The notes below the pieces were generated by a model. That model saw nothing but the letters and a program-made list of their open reading frames with translations. It was not told the DNA's origin and made no database searches. Shown in pieces: positions 54,083 through 62,841 of a stretch of 64,000 bases of DNA. Made by a program: the position numbers and the translations under genes. Each line of letters opens with the position of its first letter. Position 1 is the stretch's first letter. Origin of the DNA: Tsukamurella spumae (lineage in GTDB: Bacteria; Actinomycetota; Actinomycetes; Mycobacteriales; Mycobacteriaceae); contig NZ_JAAXOQ010000008.1 of assembly GCF_012396015.1 (NCBI RefSeq), forward strand, positions 1 through 64,000, read 5' to 3'.

Positions 54083-55366
54083 TCAGCGCGGCGGACGGGG
54101 TACCGCGGGCGAGGACGACGGTGCGACCTGCGGGGCCGAGGGTGCGGGCGCGCTCGAGGGGGCGGGGCGCGAGGCCGGCGCGGGGCGGACCGAGGACGGC
54201 GCCGGTGCGGGGCTCGATGCGCTGGTCGACGGTGCGCTCGGCGCGATCGCGAGCGCCCCGCCGGGGCCGATCGGGGCGGGAGTCGGGGGCAGGGCCGGGC
54301 CCGACGACGGTGCGCCGGGCGCACTCGGCACCGCGGTCGGGCAGTCGCTCACGGTGGGGAGCGGCTTACCGTCGGGCCCGAGTGCCGCGGACGACGGTGC
54401 CGCCGGGCCCGAGGGCTTCGCAGCGCGCGAGGGGGAGGGGGCGACGGATGCCGACGGCGCGGGCTTGGCCGAGGGGGCGGCGGAGGGGCGGGCCGATCCC
54501 GAGGGGCGCGCGGCACCGTCGGGGGCGCCGCACCCGACGATCACCACCTGGCCGGGCGGAAGCGGCTTGGGCAGCTCCTTCGGCGGGGCGACGGGCGCGG
54601 TCATATCGGGGATGCCGCCCACCGGGATCGCGCGGTCCCGGTACGCCTTCGCCCAGGCCACGACGTTGTCGACATAGGAGTTCGACTGGTTGTAGGCGAA
54701 CACCGCGGTCCGCTGCTGCGCCTCGGACTGCAGCCCGGACGCGCTGGAGCACAGGTAACGCGCGGCGCCGTAGGCGGCGTCGCGGACGTTGTTGACATCG
54801 GCCTTGCCGTCGCCGGAGTTGTCGCCGCCGAACAGGGCCCAGGTGGTCGAGAGGAACTGCATGGGGCCGAGCGCGCGGGCGTACCCGGCACCGTCGCGGA
54901 TCACGGCGTTGCCGGCCAGCGTGCCGTCGAGCGCCGGCCCCTCGATGGGGGTGAGGGTCAGGCCGGTGGCGTCGACGTTGCCGCCGTCCGCGTGCCCCGA
55001 CTCGATCCGGCCGATCGCCGCGACGAGGCTCCACTCGATGCCGCACCCCGGCGCCTCGAGGGCCATCCGGTCGGCCGCGGCCCGGTAGGCCGCGTACGCG
55101 GCGCCGGGGATGCCGAGCGGGCCGGGCGCGACCTTGACCGCCTCGGGACGCGGGGGGATCGGGACGTGCCGCGGCGCGGGTGCGGGCGGCGCGTCCGACG
55201 GTGCGGGCGGGCGCAGGTCCGTGATGCCGACCGCGGCCTGGGCGACGAGTTCGGGCCCGGTGGTGCGCGCCGGGGTCGGGGCGTGCAGCGATGCCCCGTC
55301 CGCGCCGGCGACGCCCAGCAGCAGCGCTGCGGCGCCCACGGCGGCACCGGCCCCGACGATCCGCAC
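54083..55366 (-). CDS. Secreted lytic murein transglycosylase with long Pro/Ala/Ser tail
   Basis: This 427-residue protein has an N-terminal signal (residues 1-25) and a proline-rich linker. An SLT-like domain has catalytic Glu122 in AAIGRIESGHADGG and ALGPMQFLSTTWALFGGD, followed by ARYLCSSASGLQSEAQQRTAVFAYNQSNSYVDNVVAWAKAYRD. From about residue 275 the tail is low-complexity Pro, Ala and Ser. It cleaves peptidoglycan without hydrolysis. GTG 55366 follows AAGGGGCG. Five copies of the CGACGGTGC word fall within the tail-coding 400 bp. Confidence 0.87.
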   Translation of the reverse strand: MRIVGAGAAVGAAALLLGVAGADGASLHAPTPARTTGPELVAQAAVGITDLRPPAPSDAPPAPAPRHVPIPPRPEAVKVAPGPLGIPGAAYAAYRAAADRMALEAPGCGIEWSLVAAIGRIESGHADGGNVDATGLTLTPIEGPALDGTLAGNAVIRDGAGYARALGPMQFLSTTWALFGGDNSGDGKADVNNVRDAAYGAARYLCSSASGLQSEAQQRTAVFAYNQSNSYVDNVVAWAKAYRDRAIPVGGIPDMTAPVAPPKELPKPLPPGQVVIVGCGAPDGAARPSGSARPSAAPSAKPAPSASVAPSPSRAAKPSGPAAPSSAALGPDGKPLPTVSDCPTAVPSAPGAPSSGPALPPTPAPIGPGGALAIAPSAPSTSASSPAPAPSSVRPAPASRPAPSSAPAPSAPQVAPSSSPAVPRPPR

Positions 55367-55383
55367 GGTCGCCCCTTCCGGTT

Positions 55384-55429
55384 ACTGACGAGTCAGTTTC
55401 GTGTCGCACGGTACTTCGCCGTAGTACCG
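55384..55429. promoter_or_regulatory. Two inverted repeats in the transglycosylase leader
   Basis: ACTGAC-GA-GTCAGT (55384-55397) and CGGTACT (55409-55415) with AGTACCG (55423-55429) lie in the 100 bp upstream of the transglycosylase start. They could be operators or leader hairpins. A ydaO/c-di-AMP riboswitch, known before such genes, is not supported because its conserved GGGGAACC-like core is missing. Confidence 0.35.
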
Positions 55430-55466
55430 GTGCGGGTGGGACTTGCGTGAATTACAGGGCTGATCT

Positions 55467-56105
55467 TCAGGAAAGCGATGCGATCGCGTCGGCCAGTGTT
55501 TCCGGGGCGTCGTCCGCGCCGTGGATCCGCCACGGCGAGACCCACGCGGACTCGGCGAGGCCGGTGTAGACCGCCCCGGTCCGCGCCTGCAGGCCCGCGT
55601 CCGTCTCGTAGGCGTCCCGCGCGCGGGAGGCGTCGCCCGCCTCGCGGCGCTGCGCCCGTTCCGCGGCGAGCGCCACGCCCACGTCCAGGTACACCTGCAG
55701 GTCCGGGACGGGCAGGCCGAACCGGCCGAACTCGGTCTCGCGCACCCACCCGGCCACGGCACCGTCGGCGCCCTCGTGCAGACGGGCCGCGCTGTAGGCG
55801 GCCGAGGAGGCGGCGTACCGGTCGAGCAGCACCACGTCGTGCCGCTCGAGCGCGGCGCGGATGTCGGGCGCGGCGGCCTGCCGGTCGAAGGCGAAGAGGA
55901 GGCCCATGCCGTACACGGAATCGGCGACGTCGCCGTTGCCGCCGCGCAGCGCCTCCGCCGCGAGGTCGGCGAACTGCGTGCCGTAGCGGGGGAAGGCGAG
56001 CGCGGTCACCGTCCGGCCCGTGGCCTCGAGGCGCTCGGTGACCGCGCGGGTGAGCGTGTTCTTCCCGGCACCGTCGAGGCCTTCGATCGCAACGAGTCGT
56101 CCCAT
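55467..56105 (-). CDS. tmk: Thymidylate kinase
   Basis: This 212-residue enzyme phosphorylates dTMP. The P-loop is AIEGLDGAGKNTLTRAV, the DR(Y/H) motif is VLLDRYAASSAAYSAA, and the YLDVGVALAAERAQRR lid region follows. ATG 56105. It is divergent to mtrA across 73 bp; in M. tuberculosis tmk precedes mtrA on the same strand, so the orientation differs here. Confidence 0.92.
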   Translation of the reverse strand: MGRLVAIEGLDGAGKNTLTRAVTERLEATGRTVTALAFPRYGTQFADLAAEALRGGNGDVADSVYGMGLLFAFDRQAAAPDIRAALERHDVVLLDRYAASSAAYSAARLHEGADGAVAGWVRETEFGRFGLPVPDLQVYLDVGVALAAERAQRREAGDASRARDAYETDAGLQARTGAVYTGLAESAWVSPWRIHGADDAPETLADAIASLS

Positions 56106-56122
56106 GGCCGCCGATCGTATTC

Positions 56123-56136
56123 ACCGGTGACCGGTG
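56123..56136. promoter_or_regulatory. Tandem ACCGGTG repeats in the tmk-mtrA promoter region
   Basis: ACCGGTG occurs twice head to tail at 56123-56136, 43-56 bp before the mtrA ATG. Tandem sites are typical for OmpR-family regulators and MtrA autoregulation is known in the order, but this repeat does not clearly match the published MtrA motif. Confidence 0.3.
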
Positions 56137-56178
56137 TCGCAGAACCGGACACGCCGCGTGAGGTGACAGTATGGATCC

Positions 56179-56856
56179 ATGAAACCCCGCATCCTGGTGA
56201 TCGACGACGATCCCGCGCTGGCGGAGATGCTCACCATCGTCCTGCGCAACGAGGGCTTCGACTCGGCCGTGGTGGGCGACGGTACGCAGGCGCTCAGCGC
56301 GGCGCGCGAGTTCCGGCCGGACCTGGTCCTGCTCGACCTCATGCTGCCCGGCATGAACGGCATCGATGTCTGTCGCGTGCTGCGCGCCGACTCCTCCGTC
56401 CCGATCGTCATGCTCACGGCGAAGGCGGACACCGTCGACGTGGTGCTGGGCCTGGAGTCCGGTGCCGACGACTACGTGATCAAGCCCTTCAAGCCGAAGG
56501 AACTCGTGGCGCGCGTGCGGGCGCGGTTGCGCCGCACGGACGACGAGCCCAGTGAGCTGCTGTCCATCGGCAACGTGATCATCGACGTCCCGGCCCACAA
56601 GGTCACCCGCGACGGCGAGGTGATCCAGCTGACGCCCACGGAGTTCGACCTGCTGGTCACGATGGCCCGCAAGCCCCGTCAGGTGTTCACCCGCGACGTG
56701 CTCCTCGAACAGGTGTGGGGCTATCGCCACCCGGCGGACACCCGCCTGGTGAACGTCCACATCCAGCGCCTGCGCGCCAAGATCGAGAAGGACCCGGAGA
56801 ACCCGGAGATCGTGCTCACGCTGCGCGGGGTCGGCTACAAGGCGGGTCCGGCGTGA
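56179..56856 (+). CDS. mtrA: Response regulator MtrA
   Basis: This 225-residue OmpR-family regulator has Asp9-Asp11, phospho-acceptor Asp53 ([13 protein letters not shown]) and Lys in [12 protein letters not shown]. The winged helix ends [35 protein letters not shown]. It controls cell-division, cell-wall hydrolase and replication genes in mycobacteria and is often essential. The gene heads mtrA-mtrB-lpqB. Confidence 0.96.
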   Translation: MKPRILVIDDDPALAEMLTIVLRNEGFDSAVVGDGTQALSAAREFRPDLVLLDLMLPGMNGIDVCRVLRADSSVPIVMLTAKADTVDVVLGLESGADDYVIKPFKPKELVARVRARLRRTDDEPSELLSIGNVIIDVPAHKVTRDGEVIQLTPTEFDLLVTMARKPRQVFTRDVLLEQVWGYRHPADTRLVNVHIQRLRAKIEKDPENPEIVLTLRGVGYKAGPA

Positions 56857-56872
56857 CGGGACCCCGCCGATC

Positions 56873-58567
56873 GTGAGGGGGCGGGCCGGAGCGGCCCGGC
56901 TGGGCGACTGGCTGCGGCAGGCGGTGCACGCGGTGCGTTCGGACCCCGCGGTCGTGCTGCGCGACGGTGCCCGGTACGCGGGCATGGGCCTGTCCTACGC
57001 CGGGCGGGTGTGGCGGCGGTCGCTGCAGCTGCGCGTCGTGACGCAGACGCTGGTGCTCAGCCTGACCGTGCTGCTGCTGCTCGGTTTCGTGCTCACCTCG
57101 CAGATCGCCAAGCAGCTCATCGACGCCAAGCTCACCGCGGGCAAGGAGGAGACGGCCCGGGTCAAGCAGAGCCTGGAGATCGCGCTCGGGCGCAGCGAGC
57201 CGCGCACCGAGGGCGTGGAGTCGGTGCTGCGCAGCGTCCGGTCGAGCCTGGTCAGCCAGGGCCTGGACGTGGGTCCGACGGCGGCGCGGTCCGGCAACTA
57301 CGACCCGGTGCTGATCGTGCCGCACGGCGCCGGCCGGCCGCCCACGGTGTCGGGTAACGAGACCGAGGTCCCGCAGTCCCTGCAGACCTTCGTACGCAGC
57401 GGGCAGACCGCCTACCAGCACGCGACGGTGACCGATACGACCGGCCGGTACGGCAAGGTGCTGGTGATCGGCACGCCCGTGCAGTCCTCGATCCAGGGGC
57501 TGGAGCTGTACCTGGTGTTCCCCCTGACGCAGGAGGAGAACACCCTCACCCTGATGCAGGGCACGCTGTACACCGGCGGCGGAGTGCTCCTGGTGCTGCT
57601 CGCGGCGGTGAGCCTGTTGGTCGCGCGGCAGGTGGTGCTGCCCGTCCGGTCGGCCGCCCGGATCGCGGTGCGGTTCGCGGAGGGGCGGCTCAAGGAACGC
57701 ATGCCGGTGCGCGGTGAGGACGACATCGCCCGGCTCGCCATGAGCTTCAACGACATGGCCGAGTCGCTGTCCAAGCAGATCAACCAGCTCGAGGAGTTCG
57801 GCAACCTCCAACGCCAGTTCACCTCCGATGTCTCGCACGAGCTGCGGACGCCGCTGACGACGGTGCGGATGGCGGCCGACATGATCGCCGATTCCGCCGA
57901 CGAACTGGACCCCGGCCTGCGCCGCACCACCGAGCTGATGCAGAAGGAACTGGACCGCTTCGAGACGCTGCTCGCCGAGCTGTTGGAGATCTCCCGGCAC
58001 GACGCCGGCGTCGCCGAGTTGCACTCCGAGCAGATCGACATCGAGGTGCCGATCGCCTCGGCCATGGCCACCGTCCGGCACCTCGCCGAGCAGTCGGAGA
58101 CCGAGCTGATCCTCGACATGCCGGACGACCCCGTCATCGTCGAGGCCGATACGCGCCGCGTCGAGCGGGTGCTGCGCAACCTGCTGGCCAATGCCATCGA
58201 CCACAGCGAGGGCAAGCCCGTGATCCTCACCATGCGCGCCGACGACGATGCCGTCGCCGTCACCGTCCGCGACTACGGCGTGGGCCTGCGGCCCGGGGAG
58301 GAGAAGCTCGTGTTCAACCGGTTCTGGCGCTCCGACCCGTCGCGCGTGCGCCGCTCCGGCGGCACGGGCCTGGGCCTGGCGATCAGCATCGAGGACGCGC
58401 GCCTGCACAGCGGGCGGCTCGAGGCGTGGGGTGAGCCCGGCAGCGGGTCCTGCTTCCGGCTGACCCTGCCTCGCGCGCGCGGCGGCAAGGTGACGGTGAG
58501 CCCGCTGCCGCTCAAGTCGACGACGCGGCGCGCCGGCGGCACGGAGGGGAGCTCCGATGACGCGTAG
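56873..58567 (+). CDS. mtrB: Sensor histidine kinase MtrB
   Basis: This 564-residue kinase has TM1 at about residues 57-75, an extracytoplasmic domain, TM2 at 234-252, then HAMP, HisKA with His322 ([17 protein letters not shown]), and HATPase ([50 protein letters not shown]). GTG 56873 lies 16 bp after mtrA. It overlaps the lpqB start by 11 nt, consistent with translational coupling of kinase and its accessory lipoprotein. Confidence 0.95.
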   Translation: MRGRAGAARLGDWLRQAVHAVRSDPAVVLRDGARYAGMGLSYAGRVWRRSLQLRVVTQTLVLSLTVLLLLGFVLTSQIAKQLIDAKLTAGKEETARVKQSLEIALGRSEPRTEGVESVLRSVRSSLVSQGLDVGPTAARSGNYDPVLIVPHGAGRPPTVSGNETEVPQSLQTFVRSGQTAYQHATVTDTTGRYGKVLVIGTPVQSSIQGLELYLVFPLTQEENTLTLMQGTLYTGGGVLLVLLAAVSLLVARQVVLPVRSAARIAVRFAEGRLKERMPVRGEDDIARLAMSFNDMAESLSKQINQLEEFGNLQRQFTSDVSHELRTPLTTVRMAADMIADSADELDPGLRRTTELMQKELDRFETLLAELLEISRHDAGVAELHSEQIDIEVPIASAMATVRHLAEQSETELILDMPDDPVIVEADTRRVERVLRNLLANAIDHSEGKPVILTMRADDDAVAVTVRDYGVGLRPGEEKLVFNRFWRSDPSRVRRSGGTGLGLAISIEDARLHSGRLEAWGEPGSGSCFRLTLPRARGGKVTVSPLPLKSTTRRAGGTEGSSDDA

Positions 58568-60341
58568 GCTCCTCGCGGTCGCGCTCGTGGGGCTGCTGCT
58601 GCTCGCCGGGTGCAGCAACATCCCGGACTCGACGAACCCCCGGGTGATCGGCGACCTGGGCGGCGGTACCACCACCCCGGACCGCGACCTCGGGCCGCGG
58701 CGCGACGCGCAGCCCGAGACGATCGTGCGCGATTTCCTCAAGGCCAACGCGGTGGCCGACGGCAACTACGCGGCGTCGCGGAAGTTCCTGGTGCAGAACG
58801 GCGCGAGCAACTGGCAGGTGCCCAAGCAGGCCGTCGTGGTCAAGGACATCGACGTGCTGCCGGGCGAGCGCTCCGCCAACCTCATCAAGGCGACGATCCG
58901 CGCCCAGGCCACGGGGTTCTTCGGCGCCGACGGCACCCTCGAGCCGACCACGCAGTCCATCACGCAGAACGTCCAGCTGGTGCAGGTCGACGGGCAGTGG
59001 CGCATCCAGGGCCTCAGCTCGGTCGGCGAGACCCCGATGCTGGTCATCGACACGACGCAGTTCCGCTCGGTGTACCGGCGGCACCTGCTGTACTTCCCCG
59101 ATCCGACGGGCCGCACCCTGGTGCCCGACGCGCGGTGGCTGGCCAGCCCGCGTCCCAAGCTGGCCGCGGACCTGCTGATGCTCCTGGTCCGCGGTCCCCG
59201 CGCGAGCCTCAAGGACGCGGTGCTCAACCCGTTCGGCAGCTCCGCGGCGGTGCGCGGGGCGGTCACCGACGCGCAGGGCGATCAGCGCGACCCCGGCGTC
59301 GGCTTCGCCGGCGTCCACGTCGATTTCACGGGCCTGCCGCGCGTGGAGCCGGACGTCGCGAAACTCGTCGCCGGCCAGGTCGTGTGGTCGCTCTCCGGCG
59401 CCGAGGTGCAGGGGCCGTACGTGATCACCGTCGATGGCACCCCGCTCGACGAGAAGCACCAGGCGGGCTGGAACCCCAACGACGTCGCGTCGCTCAGCCC
59501 GAACGCGTCCTCGGACCTCGCCGTCGGCCTGCACGGCGTTCTCGACGGTCGATTCGTCAAGGTCTCGGGCTCGCAGGTGACGCCGGTGGCCGGGCCGCTG
59601 GGGGCGAGCACCTCCATCCGCTCGGTCGGGCTGTCGAGTTCGGGCCGGCAGGTCGCCGCGGTACTCGACGCGGGGGCGCGCGGCGGGCCCGGCACCTCCC
59701 TGATGCTGGGACCCTACGGCGGCGTGCCGACCCAGGTGCTCACCGCCGCGGTCTCCATGACGCGGCCCTCGTGGACGCCGGACGACACCGGCGTCTGGAC
59801 GGTGGTCGACGGTGCGCGGGTGGTCAAGTTCCGGCTGGACCAGACGACGGGCGAGGTGTCGAGCTCCGACGTGGACTCCGGTGAGGTGGCGGCGGCCGCG
59901 CCCGGGCCGATCACGGAGCTGCGGCTCTCGCGCGACGGCGTCCGGGTGGCGCTCGTGGTCGGCGGTCGCGCGCTGGTCGGTGTCGTGCAGACGACGCCGA
60001 CCGGGCAGACGCGGATCGCGCATCTGCAGTCGGTGATCACCGACCGGGAGCCGGCGGCCTCGTCGATCGACTGGCAGTCCGGCGACCAGTTCGTGGTCGG
60101 CCGCAACACCTCGGACTCGCCGGTGCTGATGGTGCGCTACGACGCGGGCGACACGACGCCCCTGCCGAGCCGCAACCTGTCGCCGCCGGTCACGAGCGTC
60201 GCCGCGTCCATCTCCACGGTGTACGCCACCGACTCGTCGGGGGTGTGGGAGATCGGCGTCGCGCCGGACAACGACGCGCAATACTGGAGCCAGGTGGATC
60301 GTCTGGCGGGGGGCCGGGCGAACCCGGTGCTGCCGGGGTAG
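58557..60341 (+). CDS. lpqB: Lipoprotein LpqB
   Basis: This 594-residue lipoprotein has a signal ending in the lipobox LLLLAGCSN (Cys near 20), a GerMN domain ([43 protein letters not shown]) and a C-terminal beta-propeller-like domain. LpqB interacts with the MtrB sensor domain and influences MtrA phosphorylation. ATG 58557 lies within the end of mtrB. Confidence 0.94.
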   Translation: MTRRLLAVALVGLLLLAGCSNIPDSTNPRVIGDLGGGTTTPDRDLGPRRDAQPETIVRDFLKANAVADGNYAASRKFLVQNGASNWQVPKQAVVVKDIDVLPGERSANLIKATIRAQATGFFGADGTLEPTTQSITQNVQLVQVDGQWRIQGLSSVGETPMLVIDTTQFRSVYRRHLLYFPDPTGRTLVPDARWLASPRPKLAADLLMLLVRGPRASLKDAVLNPFGSSAAVRGAVTDAQGDQRDPGVGFAGVHVDFTGLPRVEPDVAKLVAGQVVWSLSGAEVQGPYVITVDGTPLDEKHQAGWNPNDVASLSPNASSDLAVGLHGVLDGRFVKVSGSQVTPVAGPLGASTSIRSVGLSSSGRQVAAVLDAGARGGPGTSLMLGPYGGVPTQVLTAAVSMTRPSWTPDDTGVWTVVDGARVVKFRLDQTTGEVSSSDVDSGEVAAAAPGPITELRLSRDGVRVALVVGGRALVGVVQTTPTGQTRIAHLQSVITDREPAASSIDWQSGDQFVVGRNTSDSPVLMVRYDAGDTTPLPSRNLSPPVTSVAASISTVYATDSSGVWEIGVAPDNDAQYWSQVDRLAGGRANPVLPG

Positions 60342-60365
60342 TCGCGCCGGGGCGGGGGGGGAGCG

Positions 60366-61052
60366 ATGCGCGTCGAGCGAGCGGTGCGCGGAGTCCTCGG
60401 CGGCGTGGACGATCTGGTCGAGCTGGCCGTGCCCCGCACCTGCGGCGGTTGCGGCGCGCCCCGCGTGCGCTGGTGCGGCCGCTGCGAGGCGGCCCTGCAC
60501 GATGTCCCTGCGCTGATCCGCACCACGGTGCCGGCCGGGGTGCCCGTCTGGACGCTGGGCCGGTACGACGGTGCGCGCCGCGCCGCGGTCCTGCAGCTCA
60601 AGGAGCGCGGCCGGGGCGATCTCGCCGTTCCGCTGGGCCGCGGCGTCGCGCACGCGCTGCTGCGCCTGCGCGCCTGGGGCGAGTTCGGCGCGGCGACGGG
60701 GCCGCTCGTCCTGGTCCCGGCGCCGACGACGGCGTGGGCGGCTCGCCGCCGCGGCGGCGATGTGGTGACCGCCGTGTGCCGGGCCGCGGCGCGCACGGCC
60801 GCGCCCGTCCAGGCGGTGACGGTCTCTCCCGTCCTGCGGTCGGTCGGCGCGGCGGAGTCGGTGGGATTGAGCGCCGCGGCGCGGGCGCGCAATGTGCGCG
60901 GCACCGTCCGCGTGCGCGCCCTGCCGGGCCCCGGCACCGTCGTGCTGGTGGACGACGTGGTGACCACCGGGGCCACCCTGGCGGAGTCCGTCGCCGTTCT
61001 GGCCCGACGGGGCGTGTCCGTCGCCGCCGCGATCACCCTCGCCGCGGCGTGA
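60366..61052 (+). CDS. comF: ComF-family phosphoribosyltransferase-like protein
   Basis: This 228-residue protein has an N-terminal zinc-finger-like CGGCGAPRVRWCGRCEAAL, the LKERGRGDLAVPLGRGVA region and a PRT motif VVLVDDVVTTGATLAES. ComF proteins are linked to DNA uptake or repair of transformed DNA; in this order the gene is constant between lpqB and hpf. ATG 60366 lies 24 bp after lpqB. Its stop is 2 bp from the convergent vapC remnant. Confidence 0.88.
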   Translation: MRVERAVRGVLGGVDDLVELAVPRTCGGCGAPRVRWCGRCEAALHDVPALIRTTVPAGVPVWTLGRYDGARRAAVLQLKERGRGDLAVPLGRGVAHALLRLRAWGEFGAATGPLVLVPAPTTAWAARRRGGDVVTAVCRAAARTAAPVQAVTVSPVLRSVGAAESVGLSAAARARNVRGTVRVRALPGPGTVVLVDDVVTTGATLAESVAVLARRGVSVAAAITLAAA

Positions 61053-61054
61053 GC

Positions 61055-61448
61055 TCAGTACGGCGATTCGAGGCGCTCGAACATGGGGAAGTGCTTGATG
61101 TTTCGGGTCCAGAGCTCTGCGCCTGCGGCCGTGGCGGTCGCGGCAATCAGGTAGTCGGCGATATCGATTCCCGAGTGCGATGCGCGATATCGGCGGGCCA
61201 GCACACCCCGCGGCGTCCGCGATCTCCTGCGAGACCGGGATCCATTCGAAGACGGTCAGCAGGGCGCGGGTCGACGACTTCTCCGTTGCGCGCATTCCGC
61301 CGAGGATCTCGGTGCGGGTCAGGACGGATCCGAGTAGCCGGCTCTCATTGTGGCGGGCCCGGGCCAGCGCGTCGCGGGCCTCGGGTCGTCCGCGGAGGTG
61401 GTCGATGAAGATCGACGTATCGAGCAGGATCGGCGCGCCGACTACCAC
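61055..61448 (-). pseudogene. Frameshifted VapC PIN-domain toxin
   Basis: The first 80 residues form a PIN N-terminal half with Asp10 (ILLDTSIFIDHL) and Glu47 (LTRTEILGG). At the CCCC run 61207-61210 the frame is lost; removing one base restores ARRYRASHSGIDIADYLIAATATAAGAELWTRNIKHFPMF and a stop at 61055, the expected VapC C-terminus with its remaining acidic residues. As written, the frame runs far into antisense of comF and lpqB. GTG 61448 overlaps the vapB stop. A sequencing slip in the homopolymer is possible. Confidence 0.8.
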
Positions 61449-61696
61449 CGGGCGAACCTGTCCTCCCGTGCGGGTCGGATCCCCTCGACGTACTCCCTGC
61501 CGTCCGGGGTGTCGGGGCCCCAGGTTCCGAAGCTACGATCGAGCGCCGCTTCGAATTCCTCGGCGTCCACTCCGCCGTACGTCCGATCCACGGCGCGGCG
61601 GATCAACTCCGCCAGGCCCAGCCCTGACGCTCGCGACTCAGTCAGGAGGCGTTCGTACTGCGCGTCCTCCAGTGTGATCTGCGTGCGGTGACTCAT
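61442..61696 (-). CDS. VapB-type ribbon-helix-helix antitoxin
   Basis: This 84-residue protein has an N-terminal RHH DNA-binding motif (HRTQITLEDAQYERLLTESRASGLGLAELIRRAVDRTYG) and a charged C-terminal toxin-binding tail. It precedes and overlaps the vapC remnant. A perfect palindrome touches its ATG. If the toxin is really inactive, the antitoxin is an orphan that could still cross-neutralise or regulate. Confidence 0.87.
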   Translation of the reverse strand: MSHRTQITLEDAQYERLLTESRASGLGLAELIRRAVDRTYGGVDAEEFEAALDRSFGTWGPDTPDGREYVEGIRPAREDRFARW

Positions 61697-61712
61697 GATG
61701 TAACTCTACATC
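61697..61712. promoter_or_regulatory. Operator palindrome at the vapB start
   Basis: GATGTA-ACTC-TACATC (61697-61712) is a perfect 6-bp inverted repeat directly adjoining the vapB ATG. On the minus strand it contains TAGAGT, a -10-like hexamer. This fits autorepression by the RHH antitoxin on a short-leader transcript. Confidence 0.6.
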
Positions 61713-62003
61713 ACTCCGATCCGAGGCGATCGCCGTCGAGCGCGGGGCACCGTCGGCGTCATCGACCGGACGGTGACGCGCGAGGGAACTCACAGCGACC
61801 AAATCCTGGCGGGAACGGAGCACTCGGGCTATCTTCGGGGGTACCTTTCCGGATTCGAGAAAGAGGAGGTGATGTCGCACTTCCCAGGCGCCCGGCAGTC
61901 CGCCCGGCGTTCGAATCTGAGCCTGCAGTCACGCATCTGACCACGCGCCGGAGTAGTGATCCGGCCGAGCGTAGAGACTGCGGCCCCGCATGAAAGGTTC
62001 CAC
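61713..62003. other. Gap between vapB operator and hpf
   Basis: This stretch of about 290 bp holds one CGACGGTGC-type site (61748), a TATCTT hexamer near 61831 and the 22-codon ORF listed separately. No RNA gene or strong hairpin is visible. It is the probable hpf promoter and leader. Confidence 0.5.
61872..61940 (+). CDS. 22-residue small ORF in the hpf leader
   Basis: ATG 61872 follows the near-perfect Shine-Dalgarno AGAGGAGGTG and opens a 22-codon frame, MSHFPGARQSARRSNLSLQS plus RI, ending TGA 61938-61940, 63 bp before hpf. The peptide is basic and Ser-rich with no recognised family. The RBS is stronger than that of hpf itself, suggesting real translation, perhaps as a leader peptide. 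No comparative evidence is available here. Confidence 0.5.
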   Translation: MSHFPGARQSARRSNLSLQSRI

Positions 62004-62726
62004 ATGACCCTTCTGTCTTCGCGCGACACGAATCGCGCCCACGCGACCCCCAACGTCGAGGTCGACCCCTTCCGCGAACCCGGCCACCTGGCCGACGAGC
62101 GCGACAAGGAGTTCCTCACGCCCAACGCCCCCGTGGCCATCGACGGCCGCAATGTGGAGGTGCCCGAGCACTTCCGCATCTACCTGGAAGACAAGTTGGC
62201 CCGGTTGGAGAAGTTCCGCTCCACGATCACCGTGTTCGAGGTGAACCTGTTCCACGAGCCGAATCCGCGCCAGTCCAAGGCATGCCAGCGCCTCGAGCTC
62301 ACGGTCCGCGGCAAGGGCGGCGTCGCCCGGGCCGAGGCGGCGGCCGAGAGCTTCTACGGCGCCTTCGAGACGGCGCTGACACGGCTGCAGAGCAGGCTGC
62401 GCAAGGCCTCGGATCGCAAGAAGGTCCACTACGGCAACCGCACACCGGTCTCGGTCTCGGAGGCCACGGCACCGTCGGCCCTTCTCGATGCGCCGGTCGA
62501 CGAGTCCGACGGCGATCCGTACGCCCACCTCGTCGAGGATCACCTGCCCGGTCAGGTGGTCCGCATCAAGGATCATCCGGGCACCCCGATGACGGTCGAT
62601 GACGCGCTGTCGCAGATGGAACTGGTCGGTCACGACTTCTTCCTCTTCTTCGACAAGGAGACCGAGAAGCCGTCCGTGGTGTACCGCCGGAAGGCTTTCG
62701 ACTACGGCCTCCTCCGGCTGACCTGA
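62004..62726 (+). CDS. hpf: Long-form ribosome hibernation promoting factor
   Basis: This 240-residue protein has an N-terminal HPF/RaiA domain (VEVPEHFRIYLEDKLARLEKFRSTITVFEVNLFHEPNPRQSKACQRLELTVRGKG ... RLRKASDRKKVHYGNR) and a C-terminal dimerisation domain (VRIKDHPGTPMTVDDALSQMELVGHDFFLFFDKETEKPSVVYRRKAFDYGLL). It makes 100S or stabilised inactive ribosomes in stationary or hypoxic cells. ATG 62004 follows AAAGG. It is followed by a terminator and secA1. Confidence 0.93.
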   Translation: MTLLSSRDTNRAHATPNVEVDPFREPGHLADERDKEFLTPNAPVAIDGRNVEVPEHFRIYLEDKLARLEKFRSTITVFEVNLFHEPNPRQSKACQRLELTVRGKGGVARAEAAAESFYGAFETALTRLQSRLRKASDRKKVHYGNRTPVSVSEATAPSALLDAPVDESDGDPYAHLVEDHLPGQVVRIKDHPGTPMTVDDALSQMELVGHDFFLFFDKETEKPSVVYRRKAFDYGLLRLT

Positions 62727-62741
62727 CGTTTCGCCTACCAT

Positions 62742-62774
62742 GGATCCCGGTCGCCCGACAGGCGGCCGGGATCC
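62742..62774 (+). terminator. 14-bp hairpin after hpf
   Basis: GGATCCCGGTCGCC (62742-62755) pairs with GGCGGCCGGGATCC (62761-62774) around CGACA; the only imperfection is a T-G pair, stable in RNA. It begins 15 bp after the hpf stop and lies 67 bp before secA1. Confidence 0.75.
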
Positions 62775-62841
62775 GTGCTGTCGTGCCGCTCGCGCGACGC
62801 GTTGGCAAAGATCGTTTTCATCACGGGATTGAGGTTGCTCA

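Noticed and set aside
55367-55466. ydaO/c-di-AMP riboswitch before the transglycosylase
   Set aside because: The conserved core bases of that riboswitch are not found in the leader.
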